A stretch of DNA of 64,000 bases from Oceanospirillum sanctuarii (GTDB lineage: Bacteria > Pseudomonadota > Gammaproteobacteria > Pseudomonadales > Halomonadaceae), in the NCBI RefSeq assembly GCF_002150805.1, contig NZ_MTBA01000004.1:806001-870000 (forward strand), given 5' to 3'. The position numbers were made by a program, and so were the translations under genes. The notes under the pieces were generated by a model. That model ran no database searches, was not told the origin of the DNA, and saw nothing but the letters and a program-made list of their open reading frames with translations. Each line of letters opens with the position of its first letter. Position 1 is the first letter of the stretch. Positions 50,575-63,779 of this stretch are shown here, in pieces.

Positions 50575-51549
50575 TCAGTCTGCAAACACAGACTCGATTG
50601 AGATACCCTGTTTTTCCATCATGCGACGCAGTCGGCGGAGGGCTTCTACCTGTATCTGACGCACCCGCTCGCGGGTCAGGCCGATCTCTTCACCCACCTG
50701 TTCCAGGGTTGAAGGTTCGTAGCCATGCAGACCAAAGCGGCGAACAACCACTTCAGACTGTTTCTCAGTCAGTTCAGAGAGCCAAAGATCCATATGCTGA
50801 GTGAAGTCATCTTTCTGCAGCACAGAGGCCGGATCCATATCTTCAGCATCAGCAATGGTTTCCACCAGAGGCTTATCCATATCACCACCCACAGGGTAGT
50901 CCATGGATGTGACACGTTCGTTAAGACCCAACATCTTTTCAACCGCTTCTACAGGACGATCCAGAGATGCTGCAATCTCTTCAGCAGTGGCTTCATGATC
51001 CAGCTTTTGGGTCAGTTCACGCGCGGCTCTGAGATAAACATTCAGCTCTTTCACCACATGAATCGGCAGACGAATGGTGCGGGTCTGATTCATCAGGGCA
51101 CGTTCGATGGTCTGACGAATCCACCAGGTCGCGTAGGTAGAAAAACGGAAACCGCGTTCAGGGTCGAACTTCTCTACCGCACGGATCAGACCGAGGTTAC
51201 CCTCTTCGATAAGATCCAGCAGGGAAAGTCCGCGATTCAGATAACGTCGCGCAATCTTAACCACCAGGCGGAGGTTACTTTCGATCATACGACGTCGGCC
51301 AGCCTCATCGCCTTTACGGGCAAGACGGCCAAAATAAACTTCTTCTTCAGGGGAAAGGAGTGGGGAGAATCCGATCTCGTTCAGGTAGAGCTGGGTGGCA
51401 TCCAGACTTTTCTCAGATTTATCTTCACGCTCTAGGGCGCGTTCGAAATCTGCTTCTGCCTGCTTCTCAGCAGAGAGTGAGTCTGAATGGTTATCTGTAT
51501 CTAATACAGTGTCCTGCTCTGTTTCAAAATCATGATCTAAAGTCGTCAT
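50575..51549 (-). CDS. rpoS: RNA polymerase sigma factor RpoS
   Basis: The 324-residue sigma factor has region 1.2/2 ([46 protein letters not shown]), region 2.4 ([20 protein letters not shown]), region 3, and region 4.2 ([25 protein letters not shown]). The acidic N-terminus ([14 protein letters not shown]) is longer than region 1.1 of E. coli RpoS but within the usual range. It directs stationary-phase and stress transcription. GGGA precedes ATG 51549. nlpD, its usual upstream neighbour and promoter carrier, is absent. Confidence 0.95.
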   Translation of the reverse strand: MTTLDHDFETEQDTVLDTDNHSDSLSAEKQAEADFERALEREDKSEKSLDATQLYLNEIGFSPLLSPEEEVYFGRLARKGDEAGRRRMIESNLRLVVKIARRYLNRGLSLLDLIEEGNLGLIRAVEKFDPERGFRFSTYATWWIRQTIERALMNQTRTIRLPIHVVKELNVYLRAARELTQKLDHEATAEEIAASLDRPVEAVEKMLGLNERVTSMDYPVGGDMDKPLVETIADAEDMDPASVLQKDDFTQHMDLWLSELTEKQSEVVVRRFGLHGYEPSTLEQVGEEIGLTRERVRQIQVEALRRLRRMMEKQGISIESVFAD

Positions 51550-52049
51550 AGCAGTATTCCCATGTCCTGTGGTGAGGTCTTTTTCTGAAAAGCACCATCA
51601 CTATTATTTTTATCGATACAGGCCTGTGACTGGGTGTTGTGACTGCTCTACTTCCGATGTATCAAAATTATCACAACCGACCAAAATGGCCTTTAGTGCA
51701 TTGTTTGAACATTTGCGCTCAATTCGTTGAGATTGTTGATACTGATTCGCTTACCACGAATCACCAGGTCTTTTGCAAAGCACTTAACCAGTTGATTTAT
51801 AATAGTTTTTACAACTTGGTCAGTTCGAAATGCTTTGCGACTTTACAGATGACTAAGAGACTTCTCGGTCACCCCGTACCTATGACGCTATAACTTTCGT
51901 AGCAGGGTGTGCAACTGTTTTTTTTAATTCTTCAAAAAAACATCAATGAATAAAATTCACTGCGGAGGGAGAGGCTGCCTGAAAAATATCAAACAGCCTT
52001 GAAGATCAGTAAGATAGACAAATCAATCAGGATTCATCATTTGATTAAT
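51550..52049 (-). promoter_or_regulatory. rpoS upstream region with a long hairpin
   Basis: 500 bp without a convincing gene. The notable element is an imperfect hairpin at 51775-51838: outer arms GCAAAGCACTT / AAATGCTTTGC (10 of 11), inner arms AACCAGTTG / CAACTTGGT, loop AT-rich. In the minus-strand transcript it would lie about 225 nt before the rpoS start, comparable to the structured rpoS leaders regulated by small RNAs. Since nlpD is missing, the rpoS promoter must be in this region. Confidence 0.5.
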
Positions 52050-53030
52050 TTATTTTTCACCCTGACGATTAAAAAACCAGACCAGAGCAAAACCTAAAAA
52101 CATCAGAATTATTGCCGGAACCAACTGGGCATTCATTCCGGTTAATTGCTCATAGGCCGATGGCAAAAGATTGTCATGGGTAATGGGGGCCGCCTTGCCG
52201 TGGCTGTCGATCTTGTACGACACCACCTGACGCCAGGGCCAGATCTGAGACAAAGACCCGATCAGTACACCGGTCAGCAGCGCCAGCGTCATCTGACGGA
52301 ATCGATGGAACAACCAGCTCAGCACCTGAGAAAAACTCAGAATGCCCGCAGCACAGCCACCGGCAAACCAGAGCATGGTGATCAGCTCCAGATTCTTCAC
52401 CGCATGCATAACGCCGCCATAAACGCCCATGATCAGTAGCAGGAAGCTACCGGAGATACCCGGTAAAATCATCGCGCAGATCGCAATAGAACCGGCAATA
52501 AAGACGTGAACAGGATTACCCACATCCAGTGTCGGCATCAGCTGGTTTATCAGCATCATCAGAATGACACCACCCAACAGAGCAAGGGTAGTTTTCCAGC
52601 TACGATCCTTAATCTCTCCGTAAATACTAAGTACCGAGGCGCTCACCAGCCCGAAGAAAAAAGCCGACAGTAAAACCGGCTGCTCTTCCAGCAGATAACT
52701 GATCACATGGGCCAGCAGCAAAATACTGCTGAGAATGCCGCCCAGCAGGGTCAGCAGGAAAGTACCATCTACCTTCTGCCAGACCGCTTTAAACCCTTCC
52801 TTACGCCAGGTTATCAGCAAGGACGGATTGATACTGCGGATCGACTCGATCAGTTGCTCATAGATACCTGTGATAAAGGCAACCGTACCACCGGAAACCC
52901 CTGGTACAGCATCGGCCGCCCCCATCGCCATACCCTTGATGAAAACCCGTATACCGTACTGATGATGCTTAACGCGGGATTGTGTAAGACCTGACGAGGA
53001 TGAGTCAGAAGAAGGATTCGGCGTGCTCAA
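52050..53030 (-). CDS. DUF368 polytopic membrane protein
   Basis: The 326-residue protein has about eight hydrophobic segments and the family signature GMAMGAADAVPGVSGGTVAFITGIYEQLI near the N-terminus, repeated as SIAICAMILPGISGSFLLLIMGVYG in the second half. This double PGxSGG/PGISG pattern is typical of DUF368 and related undecaprenyl-phosphate translocase families. An inner-membrane lipid-carrier transport role is plausible but inferred. It sits between pcm and rpoS where nlpD is usual. Confidence 0.88.
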   Translation of the reverse strand: MSTPNPSSDSSSSGLTQSRVKHHQYGIRVFIKGMAMGAADAVPGVSGGTVAFITGIYEQLIESIRSINPSLLITWRKEGFKAVWQKVDGTFLLTLLGGILSSILLLAHVISYLLEEQPVLLSAFFFGLVSASVLSIYGEIKDRSWKTTLALLGGVILMMLINQLMPTLDVGNPVHVFIAGSIAICAMILPGISGSFLLLIMGVYGGVMHAVKNLELITMLWFAGGCAAGILSFSQVLSWLFHRFRQMTLALLTGVLIGSLSQIWPWRQVVSYKIDSHGKAAPITHDNLLPSAYEQLTGMNAQLVPAIILMFLGFALVWFFNRQGEK

Positions 53031-53102
53031 ACAGGATACTCCCTAAAGAAAACAAATTCGGATAATCAAAGCCAAGACATCTGCGGATAAAACCCGATGA
53101 AA

Positions 53103-53777
53103 CTAAACCAGTCCCGGCTGCAGAGGAACAAAATGGACAGACTCTAGCACTTCTGACTGATGACCGGACTCACTCCGGCAGACCCTTGTCAGCCATTGCT
53201 CTTCACCACTGCCGACAGGTACAACCATAATGCCGCCTTCAGCCAATTGTTCCAGCAACTGGGGCGGTACCGATTCAGGAGCTGCGGTAACAACAATCGC
53301 ATCATAGGGAGCTTTTTCATCCCAGCCCTGATAACCATCGGCATGGTGCAGTTGGATGTTATTCAGTGTCAGCGCCTGAAAGCGCTCTTTCGCTTTAGGC
53401 TGAAAACCCGCAATACGCTCAAGACTGATCACCTGATCAAACAAACTTGCCAGAATAGCAGTCTGATAACCGGAACCGGTGCCTATCTCGAGGACTTTTT
53501 TCGGGCGCTCCGGCAAAGTCAAAAGCAGCTCAGTCATACGGGCAACAACCCAGGGCTGAGACAGCGTTTGCTGATAACCTATCGGCAGGGAGATATCTTC
53601 ATAAGCCCGATGAGACAGGGCTTCATCGAGAAAAATATGCCTTGGCATACGAGCCATCAGAGTCAACAGCTCTTCGTTCTCAATCCCCTGTTCTTTCAGG
53701 CGATCCACCATACGGTTTCGGGTTCTCTGGGAAGTCATCCCAATACCCTGCAGATTCCATTTCTCAGACGCGTTCAT
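53103..53777 (-). CDS. pcm: Protein-L-isoaspartate O-methyltransferase
   Basis: The 224-residue SAM-dependent repair enzyme shows TLSQPWVVARMTELL, motif I VLEIGTGSGYQTAILA, and the PCMT end PVGSGEEQWLTRV. It methylates isoaspartyl residues in damaged proteins. It starts ten nt after surE, as in the conserved surE-pcm pair. Confidence 0.95.
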   Translation of the reverse strand: MNASEKWNLQGIGMTSQRTRNRMVDRLKEQGIENEELLTLMARMPRHIFLDEALSHRAYEDISLPIGYQQTLSQPWVVARMTELLLTLPERPKKVLEIGTGSGYQTAILASLFDQVISLERIAGFQPKAKERFQALTLNNIQLHHADGYQGWDEKAPYDAIVVTAAPESVPPQLLEQLAEGGIMVVPVGSGEEQWLTRVCRSESGHQSEVLESVHFVPLQPGLV

Positions 53778-53786
53778 CCTGACTCC

Positions 53787-54557
53787 TTAATCGGCGACCA
53801 GCTCAGTGGCAGAACTCACAGATACCAACCAGTTGGCGAGATTGTCGCGGGCTTTCTCCTGAGTCAGGTCGACATGCAAAGGCGTGATACTGATATAGCC
53901 TTCGGCAACCGCATGAAAATCGGTTTCTGGCCCGGCATCACGGGTGCCGCCTGCGGCAGGAATCCAGTAACGCTGCTTCCCTCGCGGATCCAGTACTGGC
54001 TCAGGCTCACCGGCAGGATGGCGTTTACCCAAACGGGTCAGGCGAATGCCCCGGATCTCCGAATAAGGCCGATCCGGAACATTGATATTCAGAATGCTGC
54101 CTTCAGGCAGATCCAGCGAGTGATAGCCGTCCAGCAGACGAGCCACAAATTCAGCCGCGGTATCAAAATGTTTTTTACCCGCCAGAGATACTGCAATGGA
54201 AGGCACCCCCAAAAAACGACCTTCTGTTGCCGCTGCCACGGTGCCGGAATAGAGCACATCATCACCCATATTGGCACCGTGATTGATTCCGGCAATCACC
54301 AGATCCGCTTCCGACTGAAACAGCTGAGACAAGCCCATATAGACACAGTCGGTTGGTGTGCCATCGATACTGTGAAAACCATTCTCCATGGTTTCAGGGC
54401 ACAAAGGGCGACTTAGAGTCAGGGAATTACTGGCACCGCTGCGGTCACGATCCGGAGCAACAACGGTTACTTTTTCAGCTTCTGTTTTAAGACGTTCGGC
54501 CAGAACTCTCAGTCCTTCCGCACGAACCCCATCATCGTTTGATAAAAGTAATTTCAT
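53787..54557 (-). CDS. surE: 5'/3'-nucleotidase SurE
   Basis: The 256-residue enzyme begins MKLLLSNDDGVRAEGL with the metal-binding Asp pair, followed by VVAPDRDRSGASNSLT, the GTPTDCVYMG loop and VIAGINHGANMGDDVLYSGTV. It is a survival nucleotidase dephosphorylating nucleoside monophosphates, and forms an operon with pcm downstream and truD upstream. Confidence 0.96.
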   Translation of the reverse strand: MKLLLSNDDGVRAEGLRVLAERLKTEAEKVTVVAPDRDRSGASNSLTLSRPLCPETMENGFHSIDGTPTDCVYMGLSQLFQSEADLVIAGINHGANMGDDVLYSGTVAAATEGRFLGVPSIAVSLAGKKHFDTAAEFVARLLDGYHSLDLPEGSILNINVPDRPYSEIRGIRLTRLGKRHPAGEPEPVLDPRGKQRYWIPAAGGTRDAGPETDFHAVAEGYISITPLHVDLTQEKARDNLANWLVSVSSATELVAD

Positions 54558-54620
54558 TCTCTAAGGCCTCTTCGTGCTCTTATTCTAAGATTCAACCGAT
54601 TATCAGATTCAGCCGGATAA

Positions 54621-55757
54621 CTAGCGATCTTCCGCTTCGGTGAAGCTACTGTCCCAACGGGCGACTTCCCGCAGCATGGAGGTAGCGAAAGTGCCCACCG
54701 GTAGCATAAAACTCAGAACCAAATCGGTCTGGCCGTTTTCCTGCTGCCAGTCCCAGTGCAGATGCTCAGGGATCAGACGCAGGGCACGGCGCTCAGGATT
54801 TAAACCGGAGCTTTCGATGCCTGCAGCTAACGCCGGATAACGACCAACCACTTCCGCTTCCAGTTCGCGGGCTGCTGCAGTGACTTTAGGCTCACCAGCC
54901 CCCCAAAGAGGCCCGGTCGGGTGAATCACACCATCTTCCAGTCGTTGCTGAACATCGGCATCGCCCAGCTCAATAGCAAACTGACTGCGACTACCCGAGA
55001 AGGTCGCCACATCACCTTCCAGCCATGCCTGCCAGTTATCACGCTCAATACGCTCTGCCAGAACACGGTTAAACAGCCAGCTGCGCAGCGCGGACAACAT
55101 CATAGCGCGGCCATCTTTGTCACGCTTACTGAGTTTCAGGGATTCACCCGCCTCAACACGCATGACCGCCTTGCTCAGGTTGTTGCCTTTGCGGCCAAAA
55201 CGCTGTTCGCCAAAATAGTTCGGCACGCCTTGAATAGCGATCTTATCCAGCAGGGCTTCTGCCGCAGCCTGATCACCGTCAAAGCCACGCAGGCGGATGG
55301 AAAACTTATTCGCCCGATGCACACCACGTTTCAGTTTCTTGCGGTGACGGATCGCTTTCAGGATCTCAACACCTTCAATACAGAACTCACTCCAGTCCGG
55401 AGATTCCAGACCAGGAATATGCACACTAAACCACTGTAACGTCACCGCATGACGATCTTTCATGCCGGAATAGGAAACCGCGTTAAAACCGACCTTGGCA
55501 AAACGCGCCAGCTGACGGGCGACCCAGTCGGTATTGTTGCCGCGTTTGCGAATCCAGAGGAAGTGATGCTCGCCTTCACCTTCCGGCTCAAAGCCCAGAA
55601 TCTCCTCCACCTGAAAATCTTCAGGCTCAGCCCGAAGCTGTGCTGTCGCAACCGGGCCTCCCCAGGCATAAGGAAATTCCAGAGACAGCGGGCATACCAG
55701 ATCCTCTTCCTCGTAGAAGGGTTTACGGTTTTCCGGTGCAGATGTGGATTCAGACAT
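54621..55757 (-). CDS. truD: tRNA pseudouridine(13) synthase TruD
   Basis: The 378-residue enzyme has the catalytic Asp in VSYSGMKDRHAVTLQWFSV, the FRIRLRG-type NKFSIRLRGF segment, and GVPNYFGEQRFGRKGNNL followed by the TruD insertion domain. It modifies U13 of tRNA-Glu. It is located between ispF and surE as in E. coli and Pseudomonas. Confidence 0.95.
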   Translation of the reverse strand: MSESTSAPENRKPFYEEEDLVCPLSLEFPYAWGGPVATAQLRAEPEDFQVEEILGFEPEGEGEHHFLWIRKRGNNTDWVARQLARFAKVGFNAVSYSGMKDRHAVTLQWFSVHIPGLESPDWSEFCIEGVEILKAIRHRKKLKRGVHRANKFSIRLRGFDGDQAAAEALLDKIAIQGVPNYFGEQRFGRKGNNLSKAVMRVEAGESLKLSKRDKDGRAMMLSALRSWLFNRVLAERIERDNWQAWLEGDVATFSGSRSQFAIELGDADVQQRLEDGVIHPTGPLWGAGEPKVTAAARELEAEVVGRYPALAAGIESSGLNPERRALRLIPEHLHWDWQQENGQTDLVLSFMLPVGTFATSMLREVARWDSSFTEAEDR

Positions 55758-55844
55758 TCACTCAGTTCCAATTAAAAGAATACAGGGCCAAGGCCCAAAA
55801 ATTGTTCAGTCGACAGACGTATGCGCTACGGGGAACCCAGAGCG

Positions 55845-56324
55845 TTAGGAATCAGCCTTGATCAGCAGCGCAACAGCATGGGCTGCAATACCCTCTTTAC
55901 GACCGGTAAAACCCAACTTTTCAGTTGTCGTCGCTTTGACATTAACCGCTGAAATATCGACTTCCAGATCCGCTGCCAGATGAGCCCGCATCGCTTCAAT
56001 ATGCGGAGCCATTTTAGGTGCCTGGGCGACTAAGGTGCTGTCGATATTACCCACAACCCAGCCCTCTGCTTTCATAAGGCTAACCACATGGCGCAGCAGG
56101 TTGCGGCTGTCAGCACCTTCAAATTCAGGATCCGTATCCGGGAAGTGTTTGCCGATATCACCAAGGCCTGCAGCCCCCAAAAGCGCATCGCACAGCGCAT
56201 GAATCAGGACATCACCATCAGAGTGTGCCAGCAGGCCTTGTTCGTAAGGAATACTAACACCGCCCAGAACCACATGATCACCGGGGCCAAACTTGTGTAC
56301 ATCAAAACCGTGACCGATTCGCAT
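55845..56324 (-). CDS. ispF: 2-C-methyl-D-erythritol 2,4-cyclodiphosphate synthase
   Basis: The 159-residue enzyme starts [23 protein letters not shown] (zinc ligands DVH) with [20 protein letters not shown] and the C-terminal [16 protein letters not shown]. It is the fifth enzyme of the MEP isoprenoid pathway, directly after ispD. Confidence 0.97.
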   Translation of the reverse strand: MRIGHGFDVHKFGPGDHVVLGGVSIPYEQGLLAHSDGDVLIHALCDALLGAAGLGDIGKHFPDTDPEFEGADSRNLLRHVVSLMKAEGWVVGNIDSTLVAQAPKMAPHIEAMRAHLAADLEVDISAVNVKATTTEKLGFTGRKEGIAAHAVALLIKADS

Positions 56325-56352
56325 GGTCTCTCCTCAGATGAATAGGAATAAA

Positions 56353-57099
56353 TTAAGACGCTGACCCGTTCTGCCCTGATACTTGCTGCTCCAGCTGCGC
56401 CCGGATAAAAAGCTCTGCAAAGGCCAGATCATCAGGGTGGGTCACTTTGATATTGTCTCTGTGCCCGGCGACAAGCTGAGGACTAAAACCAGCCCATTCA
56501 AGTGCCGATGCTTCGTCCGTAATCGTAGCGCCAGCAGCCAAACCGTCTTCCAAGGCACGATACAGCCTGCCAAAGCGGAACATTTGAGGTGTCAGAGCAT
56601 GCCAAAGCGCGTTGCGATCTACCGTCTCAGAAACAGAACCATCCGGGTTGCTACGTTTCATGGTATCGGCAACCGGTAGCGCCAGAATCCCGCCAATAGC
56701 AGAATCTTTAAGCTGAGCTACCAGATCTTCGATATCGCTTTCCCGCACACAGGGGCGGGCGACATCGTGCACTAATACCCAGTCATCTTCAGATGCTTCG
56801 GCTGAAATCGCTTTCAGGCCATTAAGCACCGAATCCGCCCGCTCTTTACCACCGGCGACTTCCCGCAGAGAAACGCCCGTTGGCTTTTGAATAGCAGGCC
56901 AATAAGGATCTTCCGGATTAAGACAGATAACAAACTCCGCCTGAGGCAGAGCTATCGCCAGACGCTCCAGAGTATGTTCGATAATAGGACGGCCATTTAA
57001 CGGCAGGTACTGCTTAGGACGATCCGCCTGCATTCGAGAGCCGACACCGGCAGCAGGAATAATCAGCCACATTTTGGGAGTGGTGGATAATTGACTCAT
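56353..57099 (-). CDS. ispD: 2-C-methyl-D-erythritol 4-phosphate cytidylyltransferase
   Basis: The 248-residue enzyme has WLIIPAAGVGSRMQADRPKQYL (CTP-binding Arg and Lys), VHDVARPCV, and the C-terminal NIKVTHPDDLAFAE. The frame is open 40 codons further up into ftsB, but similarity starts here, at MSQLSTTPKMW, and ATG 57099 has GGGTG upstream. Normal length is 225-240. The last residues are a short extra tail. Confidence 0.95.
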   Translation of the reverse strand: MSQLSTTPKMWLIIPAAGVGSRMQADRPKQYLPLNGRPIIEHTLERLAIALPQAEFVICLNPEDPYWPAIQKPTGVSLREVAGGKERADSVLNGLKAISAEASEDDWVLVHDVARPCVRESDIEDLVAQLKDSAIGGILALPVADTMKRSNPDGSVSETVDRNALWHALTPQMFRFGRLYRALEDGLAAGATITDEASALEWAGFSPQLVAGHRDNIKVTHPDDLAFAELFIRAQLEQQVSGQNGSAS

Positions 57100-57124
57100 A
57101 ACGCACCCAGTCTTTGAATTCTGA

Positions 57125-57484
57125 TCACTGGCTGACCACTTCCGGCTGACTGAGGCTACCGGGCTGGGATGCTGAAGAGGGAGAGGAAACCACTTTATTC
57201 TTCTGCCTGGATTCATCAATCAACAGAAAGAAGGTTTCGTTAGGGCGCACCATGCCCAGCTCATAGCGGGCGCGCTCTTCGATAGCGTCCAGACCGCTTC
57301 TCAGGTCAGCAACTTCAGCGGCAAGGGCATCATTTCGCTTAGCCAGCTCGGCATTTTCAGCCTTACGGACTTCAATACGGCTTTCCAGCTGCCAGGTTTC
57401 CGGCAAACTGCTCTCTCCAAACCACAGACGAAGCTGCAGTAAGACGATCAAGACCACCAGAATTAAATTAAGAAAACGAAACAT
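57125..57484 (-). CDS. ftsB: Cell division protein FtsB
   Basis: The 119-residue bitopic protein has an N-terminal TM (FLNLILVVLIVLLQLRLWFG), a leucine/alanine-rich coiled coil (about 30-75) and the conserved ERARYELGMVRPNETFFLL. It joins FtsL and FtsQ in the divisome. The Ser/Pro/Gln-rich C-terminal tail (about 95-119) is longer than in E. coli. The order eno-ftsB-ispD-ispF is conserved. Confidence 0.95.
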   Translation of the reverse strand: MFRFLNLILVVLIVLLQLRLWFGESSLPETWQLESRIEVRKAENAELAKRNDALAAEVADLRSGLDAIEERARYELGMVRPNETFFLLIDESRQKNKVVSSPSSASQPGSLSQPEVVSQ

Positions 57485-57582
57485 GGGTTCGGTCTGTATC
57501 CCGATAGTAAGCCATCGATATCGGCCAGAGGGCAAAAGCGCAGGCCATTGAGAAAACAGGCATTATGAGTGAAAAAGCAGCG

Positions 57583-57617
57583 ACAAAAAAGGGGAACCCT
57601 AAGGCTCCCCTCTTTTT
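57583..57617 (-). terminator. Terminator after eno
   Basis: A hairpin of GGGGAGCC / GGGTTCCCC with a short loop is followed on the minus strand by TTTTTTGTCG. It lies 40 nt after the eno stop and separates it from ftsB. Confidence 0.8.
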
Positions 57618-57656
57618 ACCGGCCCTTACGGGCAAGTATCAGATCTGATCGGCGAA

Positions 57657-59003
<1,347 letters not shown>

Positions 59004-59170
59004 TTATCGCTCCCTGAGGGGAACGGCAGAGCTCTTTAACTGAAAGCTCTCTAACTAAAAATTCTCTAACTGAAACGACCGGAGCCAGTCTGGTCAGAAC
59101 AGCTCCGGTCAGAAAATCAGGCTGAAAAGCAGCAAAGGCTGTTTATCAGCAACACCTCAATATCCGGATA

Positions 59171-60052
<882 letters not shown>

Positions 60053-60139
60053 TCAATCAGATAACGGTTACAACGAGGCATAAAGGATGGCCGGAGCAGA
60101 GCGTTAACTCAGATATTTATCCGACCAACTGAAAGACAA

Positions 60140-60166
60140 AAGCCCTTAATTAAAAGGGCTTTTGCA
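60140..60166 (-). terminator. Terminator after pyrG
   Basis: AAAGCCCTT / AGGGCTTTT arms with an AATTAAA loop and flanking T-rich sequence, 13 nt downstream of the pyrG stop. Confidence 0.8.
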
Positions 60167-60177
60167 TTCGGTAGCTA

Positions 60178-61827
<1,650 letters not shown>

Positions 61828-62066
61828 TTATGCTGCAAATAAGAAAGAAGGGGGGTACTAACTTTTTGTCCCTGACGGCTGTCATAGGTACAAAAATAGA
61901 TGGGAGTGCAGGATACCAGAAGGCCTTAGCTATCACAATTCAGAAGGCGGTAATTCATTAAGAAAAACCGGAACATTGAACAAAAAACCTTGTGCAGTTT
62001 TCAATACACCCTTTTGATAACAACATCGGATTCTTAGCAATCGCTAAGAGCTTTGAATATCGAAGC

Positions 62067-63617
62067 TCACTGACCTTGTTTACGGGAGATGATAACCGGT
62101 AGAGTTGCGACCCCCTGATCATCCTCTAACACTCTGATATCCCACCAGAAAACGCCCATATCGCTGGCACTCTCAGACTCTGAACCAACAGCATCCGCAG
62201 TCATCAGTGGCGACCAGGCACCAATCAGATGACTTTTACCCGCTTCAGTTTCCAGCCAGAACAGCCTTACCTGCCCCCGCAGCCAGGCAGGCACGCCTGT
62301 TTCCTGCAATAGTTTTTTCAGCGCTTTATTACCACGGCGCGGCAGGCGAAGAGACTCACCGCCCTCTCTTAGCGCTAACCTCAAAGACGCCGATACAGGT
62401 AGATACAGAGCACCAGCTTTCTGGGCAATCTGCCCCTTTACTACCGGCTCGACCTGAAAGCCCACGCCCTCTTTTACCAGACTGAAAGTGCCGCCATCAC
62501 TCAGGCTATCGGGAGACCAAGATACAGAAACAGCATCTGAATCACTGGTCTGATCAGCCGGTGCAATCTCCTCAGCTTTTTCCGCCCCCCATTCCTTAAA
62601 AGCTGATTCATCCGTTAATTGAAGAATCAGCTGATCCCGATATCGACGGATCTCATATTGGGGTCGCCTAAAAAGAGGCTGAGCATCATCCTGAGCCATA
62701 ACCAGCTCCTCGATGATAGTCATAATCTGACGGTAATCCGGCGGTAAGATGCCGGCACTCTGCAGCCAGAAACGCAACACATTCCGCTGCCGAGCCGCCG
62801 ATAACTCCAGCAGTGCTAAACGAGAGAGCGAGCCCGCGGGGAGCATAACCCGCTCCAGATCGATCTCAGCCAGATCATTATTCAGACGGTCAGCATCAGC
62901 CAACACCTGCGCACTTCGCCCGGCGACCTTTATCAGATGCGGCCAACGTGACTTAAGCCGGAGGGTGATCTCATGGCGCAGAAAGTTACGGTCAAATTCA
63001 AGACTCTGATTTGACTCATCCTCAACCCAGCTCAGGCGTTTCTCTTCTGCATAAGCTTCAAGTTCTGCTCGCGGATAAGACAGCAAGGGACGATAAAGAC
63101 GGCCCAACCCCAGAGGTCTTTCAATCGGCATTCCGGATAATCCCTGAGCGCCTGCGCCACGCATCAGTCGAAGGAGCAGGGTTTCCAGCTGATCATCGCC
63201 GTGATGAGCCATCAGAAGAAGATCTCCATCCTCCAGGCAGTTTTCAAATACCCTATAGCGCGCCTTTCTGGCCTGCTCTTCAATGGATGAAGTGCCATTT
63301 AGCTGAACACGTTCAACCAGACAATCAACCGATACCGAGCGGCTTTTTTGACCAGAGCGGCTTTCCTGAACAGAGAACTTTCCTTGAACAGACAGCCTTT
63401 CCCGATAGCATCGACACAGATTCAAACAGTGCTCCGCCCACCGATCCGCATTAGCACTTAAGCCGTGGTGAACATGAATCACCCTGAGGGATTTCTGACG
63501 TGAAGCACAATACTGCACCGCCAGATCCAGCAACACCACAGAATCCAGCCCACCACTCAGCGCCAGCCAAAGCTGGTTATGATCTGGTAATCCATCAAGC
63601 AGTTCAGGTGTCAGCAT
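62067..63617 (-). CDS. tilS: tRNA(Ile)-lysidine synthase
   Basis: The 516-residue enzyme has the PP-loop LALSGGLDSVVLLDLA (about residues 17-32), VIHVHHGLSANADRWAEHC, and LLMAHHGDDQLETLLLRLMRGAGAQGLSGMP. TilS and TilS_C domains follow, ending near LPRRGNKALKKLLQETGVPAWLR. It modifies C34 of tRNA-Ile2. It is longer than E. coli TilS (432) because of Ser-rich insertions at about residues 76-93 (SVQGKFSVQESRSGQKSR) and about 350-395. It is downstream of accA as in many gammaproteobacteria. Confidence 0.96.
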   Translation of the reverse strand: MLTPELLDGLPDHNQLWLALSGGLDSVVLLDLAVQYCASRQKSLRVIHVHHGLSANADRWAEHCLNLCRCYRERLSVQGKFSVQESRSGQKSRSVSVDCLVERVQLNGTSSIEEQARKARYRVFENCLEDGDLLLMAHHGDDQLETLLLRLMRGAGAQGLSGMPIERPLGLGRLYRPLLSYPRAELEAYAEEKRLSWVEDESNQSLEFDRNFLRHEITLRLKSRWPHLIKVAGRSAQVLADADRLNNDLAEIDLERVMLPAGSLSRLALLELSAARQRNVLRFWLQSAGILPPDYRQIMTIIEELVMAQDDAQPLFRRPQYEIRRYRDQLILQLTDESAFKEWGAEKAEEIAPADQTSDSDAVSVSWSPDSLSDGGTFSLVKEGVGFQVEPVVKGQIAQKAGALYLPVSASLRLALREGGESLRLPRRGNKALKKLLQETGVPAWLRGQVRLFWLETEAGKSHLIGAWSPLMTADAVGSESESASDMGVFWWDIRVLEDDQGVATLPVIISRKQGQ

Positions 63618-63687
63618 CTTGGCAAATTTATTTCAGGAGGTTGAAGAATTCATTCTAAGAGGATTGAAGTGCAGATCTTAAGGCAAA

Positions 63688-63724
63688 AAATAACCCCGAC
63701 AAGCAAGGCTCATCGGGGTTATTA
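63688..63724 (-). terminator. Terminator between accA and tilS
   Basis: AATAACCCCGA / TCGGGGTTATT arms with a 13-nt loop. It lies 56 nt after the accA stop. Confidence 0.85.
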
Positions 63725-63779
63725 GAGACATTCAGGTCAGTAAACCCGACAGGTCTTTATCTTACCAGCTACCAAGCTT

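Noticed and set aside
51639-51893. 84-codon frame in the rpoS-DUF368 gap as a possible nlpD remnant
   Set aside because: It is on the opposite strand to where nlpD should be, has no LysM or LytM motif and no ribosome-binding site.
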